DNA from: Steinernema hermaphroditum
Lineage: Eukaryota > Nematoda > Chromadorea > Rhabditida > Steinernematidae
Assembly: GCA_030435675.1 (NCBI GenBank)
Contig: CM059623.1
Coordinates: 708,012-772,011, forward strand
Direction: 5' to 3'
Length of the DNA: 64,000 nt
This document shows positions 56,101-64,000 of the stretch, in pieces. The notes under the pieces are model-generated. The model had not been told where the DNA came from. It searched no databases and saw only the letters and a program-made list of their open reading frames with translations. The position numbers and the translations under genes are program-made. Each line of letters starts with the position of its first letter. Position 1 is the first letter of the stretch.

Positions 56101-59100
56101 ACAGTACTCTTATGTGGAAATAGGACCCCAGTAGATCAGACATCTATTCACCGAAATAACGTAATTTCCTGATTCTACGTCCTGCCACGGCCGCGATGTT
56201 TGCTTAAACGAAGAACTCTTCGTGTATCATAAAAGTTTGCATCACGAATCCATCTACTTGAAAACTGAAGACTCTAAAACAGGGCGTACGTACTAGCAGA
56301 AACAAGCCAGGGAACAGCTCCAGGAAGCGGGTCATTATGCGTCGTTCTTAAAACGAAGCTCATTTATTTCTAATTTATGGACTGTGCTTTCCACGTCGCA
56401 CTACTTCTAATCTCCTTTACTAACATTACACGAATGATGAGGGACATGGATTTGCTTTCTGATTTTTGCTCTTCTTAACAGAACTATAGGATGGAAACAA
56501 ATGGAAAGGGGAAGTTATTATCTCATATTTGCTTCATATTCATTTGATCAAAATAGAAAAATAAGCTCACATTTTTATTCATGAAAGGTCTGTATTGTAT
56601 GACGTTCAGTTCCGAATTTTTTGGAACGTCAAGACTGGAAATACTATTACTCAAATTACTATCAACAGGATACAAATCCCACACACAGCTTATCTCTAGG
56701 CATAACAAACAGAGCTATGGAGAGATAAGAATCTAAAAAAAGGGTTGGAAGACCAAGTTGTTCATTCAGAATCAACCAAAACACAGAGCTTCTTCTAGTA
56801 AAAACACCCAAATCTCCTCTCCGTAATCTGATACTCTGCCACTTAAGTGCCCAGATTATAAATGGTCTGCGAAGGCTATCAATCATAACCTCATAAGCTA
56901 TGTGAAATATGACGCTCCTCTCAAATGGACGCCCAATTTACCAGTTTTTGATCTCCACCACGGCCGTCTACGTGCACATCGCTACGACGGGCCACCCCGA
57001 ATTCCATCATCTTCGGCGCGTAAAATACCAAAAGCAATTAAGCTTCTTAATTAACTGAACAAAATCAATAAAGTGACATCAGAGGTGCCTCATGCAGCGG
57101 GCGGAATGAAGTACCAATAACCCGAAAGCCTTGCAGCGGGGAGACAAACAGCGTTTGGCTAATAAATGCAAGCGCATTTGCATAACAGTGTCGCTTAAAG
57201 AGCACTTAAGGCGCCGCCGGAGGGTTCAAGACGGGGCCCCGGAGGACGTCGCGAAACTACTGTGATTGACTTTCGACGCAGTTTTACTCAACTCTCGTAA
57301 TTAGACGTCTTCTGGGGGGAGGTGGCGCCGCCCTAATTTCCCCTTTGAGTGTTTGTCTGGGAAGGAAAGACGTATGGACAAGAAGGGAATGCCACAACCA
57401 GTGATAGGCACGAACGGATCGGATCGGCTGGCCAACTGGATGGATCTCTCTAACGACTGTAAAACTCAAAATCTATATAGCTTTACTGCTCACTATAAAG
57501 ATTTTTTTGTTCATTTTGTTCAAGGAGAATCTACATCTAGGAGATGATTAATAGGCCTCGGGTAATATGCTCGGGGAATCAAATGGAGGCTCCATTAGGA
57601 TAAGGCCGATGACAAATGGACATCGCCATTTCTGTCGAAGATTATGGATAAATGGGAATGGTGGGGGCAAAGACGAGAATAAGAGGAGGGAAGGGGGACG
57701 ATTGATAGATGATGGAAGGGTGGCTGAGGCACCTTATTGCAAGATAAGACCGTTTTGCGATTTTTGAAAAGGCATTCTTTGGGTGACCTCGTTTGGGCCC
57801 GGGATTATATCGGTATGTAAAAGGTTTTGAGCGAATGGAGCCAGGCGCACTCGCATCTTTTCGATTTGTTGTGACATTTTCCCATGGACACGCCATTGGC
57901 AACTGCTGGAGAATGATCTTGAGTGACATTATGAACGATACATTGGTCTTACTGAATGGAGCTCAAATTTAAGTTATAGGGTTTGTGTCGAAGTGCGGGT
58001 TTGTGTTTAAGGATTGATAGACGAATGGCTTTCTACTGCCTAGTTTCAGCCTCATATTTGCTTCATATTCATTTCATAAAGATAAGGTCTGTATTGAAGG
58101 ACGTCCGGTTGGGAATTTTTGGAAGAGGAATTCTTTATCGGTTGGCAAAGAACTGTGACTTTTAAGCAAAGGCGTTCATAATTTTTTCATAAAAGGCGAT
58201 GAAAGAGAACGGGAAACTTTCATTTTTGCACTTGACCAATCCACACCTTTGCTATGTACATCGGTAGATGCGAGACTGGGTGGGATACTAACACATCGGG
58301 GTACCGTGTGTTCCCAAGGTTAATTCTTTGCCCAGATTTTTGTCTCCGGCCCAAAATTTCCACTGCAGAGTTCTGAATTGTTTTGCTGCTTACAGTCGCC
58401 AGAATATTGAGAAATTATTTTTGACCAGGAAATGGCGAATCTATGTGTTCGAATTTTTACCGGTCTTAACGATCGACCGATGTTGATGTGAGAATGGGAG
58501 TAAGGCTAATAAAAATATCATAAATTACGCATAAACGCATGGATAACTTTCGTGTTGAAATGTCTTTTTTCTTCATTGATTGAGCACAAAGAACGACTTT
58601 TCGCTCAGTTTTTTGTCACCTGCCCACAATTTCCACCGTAGAGTTTTGAATAGTATTGTTGTTTACAGTCAATAGAATATCGAGAAATTATTTTTGCCAA
58701 GTATTCGAGCTCTTAATGATCTCAACGATGACTTGTTGAGCTGTAGATCTATTAATGTTAACATTATAATGCAGAGTTTAATGGTTTTAATGGTGATCCT
58801 AAACGAAACGATGAGGATCACTGGCTTCTGTTATAGAATAGTTCCAAGTATTTGGTTGTTACCTTCAAATTTCTCTATTTTTTTTTTGTAAATGTATTAT
58901 TTCAATTTGGGCTGCATTAGGCCTCTAATTGAACGCTTTCCTCAGCTTCCTGCTTTCGAGCGGAACGAATTGAACATTCATTTTTGCGTACAACATCGGA
59001 ACGACCTTTGGACATCAGTAAGAGGATGTGAGGATGAGGATGGAACTGTTTACATTTTTCATTCATTGGTCGACATCGGGATATCGTGTGTCTTTTTGTT

Positions 59101-59587
59101 GTCTTTTATTTTTGTCAATTGGCCGTTGAATCATTTTGTCGCCGACAGTCACCAGAATATTGAGAAATTATTCTTGTCTCCATTGATGAAATAGTCGAGT
59201 TTTAACTGATCTTAAAGATCAAGCTGTTCATCAAGAGCTCTAGATTTATGGCTTCAACCAGTGATCCTAACGAGTCTGAAACGATCACTGCCTTCAACGA
59301 GTTTGACATCATGCCGGATACCGTACTTGAAGACTGTAGCAAAGAGGCATGTTGTGCCAAATTGGAGTTAACGGAAAGTGACTTTGAATAGATCTTACTC
59401 TCAATGATATGGGTCACCATACCGTATACAAAGTACGAAAAATAAACGCATTTCGATAAAAATAGGTCTATATAAGCGATCACAATTTACTAAGCGATGC
59501 TTAAACATTTTTTGCATTGGATCAGTTTTCCCTTAAGGAAAGCAGGTGTCCCCTTCTCCACCAAAAGTAGAACTACCGTAATCAAAT
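53132..59587. other. 6.4 kb gene-poor region with repeats
   Basis: Should contain the first exon and promoter of unc-79. Otherwise no supported gene. A segment of about 90 bp (…AATATTGAGAAATTATTTTTG) occurs three times, at 58341-58430, 58610-58700 and 59110-59200. A GC-rich stretch (54540-54740) has open frames both ways that do not look coding. Confidence 0.5.
58341..59200. repeat. three diverged copies of a short segment
   Basis: Each copy has a CC(C/A)A(A/C)AATTTCCAC or similar start, a TACAGTC/GACAGTC, AGAATAT(T/C)GAGAAATTATT and then a region with GATC--AACGATC-like words. Spacing is 270 and 500 bp. The third sits in an open frame (58892-59194) with some protein-like character, perhaps a relic of a decayed gene family. 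Confidence 0.4.
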
Positions 59588-60541
59588 ATGACTGTTGACA
59601 CTCGCCCCATCCACACCTTCGAGGAGAAGATCCCCCGCGATCTCTACTACAAAGGAGCCATCTTCCTCAAGGACCGAAAGCTTGGAGCTGGCGCCTTCGG
59701 GACCGTGTACTCCTTCAAACGCCGCACCGGAGAGAGGATCGCCATGAAAGTCGTCTGCCCCAGGAATCAGAACGAATCTCGAGCAGTGACTCAGGAACTG
59801 GACACCTGGAAGAAGCTGTCCCACCCCAATGTCATCGGCTTCTTGGAGCATTTCACCCACGAGAAGCTCCACATCTTCCTCATGGAACACGCCCAGGGCG
59901 GCGATCTCCACGCATTCATCGCTTTGGATATGGGAATGGCGTCTGCCCAACTGAAACATCACATCTCCTGCCAGCTCCTCTCCGCCGTCGCCTACATCCA
60001 CTCACGCGGAATCGTCCACTTCGACATCAAGCCCGAGAACATCCTCTTCTTCGACAAGACCACTGTGAAACTCTGCGACTTCGGTCTCGCCGGGAAGAAG
60101 AAGATCGATCGCGGCGGGACCGAGATCAAGGCCTATAGCGGAAGAGGCACGGGAAGGTACTTCAGCCCGGAGAAGTGGACGAAGAAGCCGACGTTTGCGA
60201 CTCGCGACGACATCTGGGCCCTCGGCTACACCATCATGACTCTCCATCTTGGCCGCTACCCTTGGAAGAGCCCCGCCACCAACAACGTCGAATTCCTGCT
60301 CTGGCTGCACAGCCCCAAGAAGAACCCACTCTTCAATAAGCTCTCCTACGACAAGCCCCTATTCGAATTGCTGAGAAATATGCTGCAGCCAGTGGAGCAT
60401 CTCAGATGGTCGGCCAATCATGCGTTGAAGTCCGACTACGTGAAGCAGACATGCACTCGACAGTCGTTCCTCGGAAAACTGGGAAGATCGATCAAGAGGA
60501 CGATCGTCAAGCCTTTTGTGCTGAGGCGTACGTTGAAATGA
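59588..60541 (+). CDS. intronless Ser/Thr-type protein kinase, non-RD
   Basis: A single exon of 317 residues covering the whole kinase fold. G-loop GAGAFGTV at 33-40, lysine K54 in AMKV, helix C Glu near E70, catalytic HFDIKPEN at 144-151 (D146, K148, N151), DFG at 164-166, SPE at 193-195 in place of APE, D208 in the F helix. The HRD arginine is Phe, so it is a non-RD kinase that probably does not depend on activation-loop phosphorylation in the usual way. The tail is basic (GRSIKRTIVKPFVLRR). Substrate unknown. It is the only intronless gene besides the MDSVPF gene, has higher GC than its flanks, and its AATAAA starts right after the stop codon; a retrocopied or lineage-expanded kinase would fit both. 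Confidence 0.9.
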   Translation: MTVDTRPIHTFEEKIPRDLYYKGAIFLKDRKLGAGAFGTVYSFKRRTGERIAMKVVCPRNQNESRAVTQELDTWKKLSHPNVIGFLEHFTHEKLHIFLMEHAQGGDLHAFIALDMGMASAQLKHHISCQLLSAVAYIHSRGIVHFDIKPENILFFDKTTVKLCDFGLAGKKKIDRGGTEIKAYSGRGTGRYFSPEKWTKKPTFATRDDIWALGYTIMTLHLGRYPWKSPATNNVEFLLWLHSPKKNPLFNKLSYDKPLFELLRNMLQPVEHLRWSANHALKSDYVKQTCTRQSFLGKLGRSIKRTIVKPFVLRRTLK

Positions 60542-60547
60542 AATAAA
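60542..60547 (+). promoter_or_regulatory. poly(A) signal of the kinase gene
   Basis: AATAAA begins at the base after the TGA stop, implying a 3' untranslated region of only about 20 nt. Confidence 0.55.
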
Positions 60548-63500
60548 ATATTATTAGAATAATCGGTTCTGGGTGCATGCAACAAAAATTTCCTCAAAAG
60601 AGGAAGCAAAGAATTTACCGCAATTCACAAGTTCTATATAGAAGCATTCTTATTATAACGTCTTTTAAAAGTTTGAGCAATTGAAACTGCGAATATTAAA
60701 AGCATAAACCATTTCTACTGAGGAAGATTTCTATCATTATACACAACTTTTCTAAACGTTTCCTTTTGTGCAAAGTGGTGTTATACCCAGCTGCGGTCTC
60801 AAAAGTCAACTGACTTAGGCTAAAAATCTCTGTGCTTGTAGCTATGTCGAACTGGGACTGGGTCCCACCACGATCTCCCGGACACAGTGTGTGTGGTCGG
60901 ATGCTAGCGGGGAAAGAGCGCTGTTGTTGCAGTTAGTTTTTTTGGCATGGATAAGGTTGTTTTATTGCAACGTGTGTCCCTCGTTCTGCACAAGCGCACT
61001 CCGTCTGTTGATTCTCTCCCGTATCCAGCTCGAGGATACAACATGAGTCTAAGTTAAGCTTGGATGTTGCACCTGTTTTATCAATGAATCCTTTTTTTTC
61101 ATTCTCCTACCTACTTTGATTCTCGATTCTCCCAGCCTGCTGTCACTAGAAAAATACGTTTAGGTTGAATTTGAATAAGTACTTTGTAGCATAAACGCTG
61201 TGGGGTTTGGAGTGAATCAAAGCGTTTTTTTTCTAGGCGACTCCTTGCAAACTTTCCTTTTTGTTATGGTCCAGTTGGTCCTGCCTAGGAGTCTAGCTAC
61301 TTATTTAGTTACTAGTTGGATGCACCCGGAATGAACGGATCGCGGACTGCATCACAGGGTCCGGGCCTAGGAGGTTATCCTAAAAAATATCCGAGCTGTG
61401 GTCTCGGAATTCAGGTAACCAAACTTTGACCCACTAACTTTTTTTGAACGATTTCTGGATTAGAGTTCGGAATCAAAGCCGGTCCTTATTTCTTTTCCGA
61501 CTGAAGCAATCTTCACGGAGGACCTCTTTTTGGGAGAGTATTATGCGAAAGAGGACCTTGAGGTCGATATCGGTCGAAGTCATTAGGCTTGAACGCTATA
61601 TTTTTATTCCGTTTCAGTTTAGTTTAATTTTTATTTGGCTCGATGCCCACCAAATTCCGACAAAGGTGCCCATTTTTGCAACAACAACAATGACCACTCT
61701 TTGCAATAGCAACTTTAATTGAACGCTCGCCGAGTTGAAGTACGGTAAGTGTCACTTTTGGATGGCTCGAGATGGTTCGCTTCTCGAATTTGAAATGAAT
61801 CATAGCGTGAACATCAGGTATCTTTCTTATATACCTCTAGAAGATGCTTATTTTTGGGGCCATTATACTAAATCTTTGAGGCAACTCTTAATGTGACTTA
61901 TCTGTTAGGGAAACTTTTTAAAATTTTATCATATTTTCTCCATCACAAGCGCAGTAAATATTACGGTAAACGTCATGGCTCGATAAACAGTAAGCGCTTT
62001 GTTTTTTGCTTTTTCTTCATTTGAAACATAGCGTGCTCTCTTGCCTATATACCTCTAGAAAAAGCCTATTTTTGCATTAACAAGGATGAAACTTTAAGAC
62101 ACGCTGTAAGCAAGAACACTCGCCGAGTCGATAACATCAAGAAGTTCAAACATTCAAGAATCCAACCGAAAAGACAACAGTCACCACAGCAAAGCTCAAA
62201 AAGTGGCGACATCTGCCGTGCCACGGCTGTGGTGATTATGAGAAAAGACAGCGGCGGATGTCTCCGCGAATATGAAAATAAATAATTGACTTAATCGAAT
62301 TGGAACGGCTGCTCGGGGCCATCGGAAAATGGAAACGTGCCGCGAAAACAAAGTTTTGCGCCAGAGTATCCGTGCATATACGAATGACGTGGCCGGGTCG
62401 GCTGCAATGGCGCCACAACACCTGGATATGGAGATGGAGAGGAGGGAGAGACGGGTTCACAGATCTCAAAAGCGGGAAAAGTGTAAACTTACATGTGGCC
62501 GCTCTGGTCGTCGCCATTAGGGAACGTTTTTAGGAGTGCCGCCTGGGTCCGCTCATTAGAGATGTTTACTCGGTGCCGCGAATATCTGAAATGAAAACGA
62601 GGTTGTTTGGAGTACAGTTTTGAGTCCGGAGTCGATTCGTTCACGAGCGATCGGTCTGCACAGTAGTTTTTTGCATATGATGAACTGCAAATTGAACTTT
62701 TTCACGTGCGGGGCATGGGCCAGTCATTATTTATTTTACGCAGTTTTTAGAGCACAAATATGTTATTTTGAAAAGAGCAAAATGCACTATTTTAGATGAT
62801 GCAACATGTTGAGTCGGCCAAGTGAAGCCATGAAATTTTGAAAGATATGAGTGGTCCTTGGGTTATTGTGGATTTTCTGCATTAGAAGTGGATGCTCAAA
62901 GTCCACGTGTTCTAAGAGGCGTCAGGGAGAGTACTGCCAGCGATGCCGGGCTGGTCTTCTTGCGGCTTCCCACGTTCAGTACGTTCAGAGAGATGCAGAA
63001 CTATTTAAATGGTCTAACAAGCCAAAAGTTGGCACATTTCTCTTCTATTCCAGATTTTTGAGGATAGTTTTCTGTTTTCTTCCATTTTCTGTTTGTACTT
63101 CGACTACTATGATGAATTGAACATGAACTTATTGTACAGAGTGGCGCAATAGTTCTGTAACGCCTAGCAGAGGAATTCGTTGACTCCTATTCACGGTTGA
63201 GCTGATTTTTTTTCGATCAAATCATTCCCAAATCAGCAATCAGTAATGAGCGAGTTTGATACGTAAAACAGGTTCTCCTCAATCTGTTAACTTAAAAATA
63301 AACCGCTTCCCTTTGAAATCCGTCAAGATATGGTGGAGTGGTTTATTCTATGTTATGAATTACCTATGATCAAGTGAACTTTTTCACTTGCGAGGCATGA
63401 CCCATGACCAGTCCTTAGAGCAGAAAAAAGCCGTGACACTATTTCAGATATTGCAACATATGAAATCGGAAAAGGAAAGCCATTAAATGTTGAAGGATAT

Positions 63501-64000
63501 GAGCTGCTCATGGGCAAGTATTTCCGGATTATTGTGGATTTTATGCATTATAAGTGAGGTTATGGCTGATCGTTTTAGAGGCGGTGCTCAAAGTCCATGT
63601 ATTCTAGGAGGAGCCAGGGTGAGTGGTTTTTAAATTTTTGGTTTTCTTGAGACTTCCCCGTATCGCTCTTTGTTTACTTAAATGCAGATGGTGTCACAGC
63701 CCAGAAGTTGGCTTTAAAAGTCTTTAATTCCAGATTTTTCAAGATAGCTGATGGTATCGCGAATCTCCAATATGAAAAGCGAATCCGGCTCTCACCATCC
63801 TCAACTGCCCACCCATGCGCTCTGTATACTCCGAAATTGTCCGAACCCGAGTCGAGTCCGAATCGGGTTGCCGACTACAATTTATTGGAGTCGTAACCAG
63901 CGATGGGCACGAACGGACAGGGCTAGCCGTCCAGCCGATCGGTCAGTTGTCAATCGGTTGATCAACTGCTGTTGAATATTGAATGACCGTACTACGGCTC
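60548..64000. other. 3.4 kb region without a supported gene
   Basis: Short open frames only. Two similar pairs of segments: CTCGCCGAGT with CCATTTTTGCA/CCTATTTTTGCA (61669-61735 and 62066-62132) and the longer duplication at 62.7-63.7 kb. The last 100 bases (GGGCTAGCCGTCCAGCCGATCGGTC, ending ACTACGGCTC) resemble the interspersed repeat seen at 4.5 and 24.5 kb, cut by the window end. Confidence 0.5.
62695..63745 (+). repeat. direct duplication, about 680 bp period
   Basis: 62695-63065 resembles 63375-63745 in order: GAACTTTTTCAC, G-GGCATG, GATGCAACAT/GATATTGCAACAT, TGAAAGATATGAG/TGAAGGATATGAG, TTATTGTGGATTTT, GCTCAAAGTCCA, AGAAGTTGG-like, TTCCAGATTTTT. No gene recognised in either copy. Confidence 0.6.

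Noticed and set aside
59582..60310. Minus-strand frames opposite the kinase
   Set aside because: Shadows of a clear kinase gene on the plus strand.

Overview
The window looks like nuclear DNA of a nematode. The genes have many small exons and most introns are 40-50 nt, with short U-rich TTTCAG/TTTTAG acceptors. Many first exons begin a few bases after such an acceptor, as expected for spliced-leader trans-splicing. Gene content is metazoan (MASK, WDR7, UNC-79, a class B GPCR, TRMT112) plus nematode-style expanded families (MATH-BTB, a short intronless kinase, a 'MDSVPF' family protein). I cannot name the species. Exon coordinates were worked out by hand from reading phase, splice consensus and remembered family alignments; no search was run.

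Layout. 0-4 kb (+): the second ankyrin block and KH domain of a MASK/ANKHD1 protein, with a possible small antisense exon at its 5' end. 4.1-4.7 kb: interspersed repeat. 4.9-11.5 kb (-): three genes I cannot name, a cysteine/histidine-rich protein and two larger proteins whose N-termini look like BC-box leaders. 12.3-18.5 kb (+): a complete WDR7/rabconnectin-3 beta gene in 17 exons. 18.5-28.2 kb: gene-poor, with one clean tRNA-Leu(AAG). 28.2-32.3 kb (+): a secretin-family GPCR in 8 exons. 33.6-38.6 kb (-): a double MATH-BTB gene, TRMT112 and an orphan single-exon gene. 39.3-40.7 kb: a dead mariner element with terminal inverted repeats and a TA duplication. 41.8-43.7 kb (+): a coiled-coil/basic protein gene with a tandemly duplicated exon pair. 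43.9-53.1 kb (-): almost all of unc-79 in at least 25 exons, missing only its first coding exon. 53-64 kb: gene-poor repeats around one intronless Ser/Thr kinase gene.

Functional threads. UNC-79 is an auxiliary subunit of the NALCN sodium leak channel and WDR7 works with DMXL proteins on V-ATPase and synaptic vesicle acidification, so two large neuronal genes share the window with a neuropeptide-type GPCR; nothing in the sequence shows that they are co-regulated. The least expected signals are: four introns that each carry a head-to-head pair of tRNA-like sequences; eight copies of the 8-bp palindrome GTCTAGAC, identical to the SMAD-binding element, confined to 4.7-18.5 kb; an exon-pair tandem duplication inside a coding gene; a two-module MATH-BTB protein; and three GC-AG introns.
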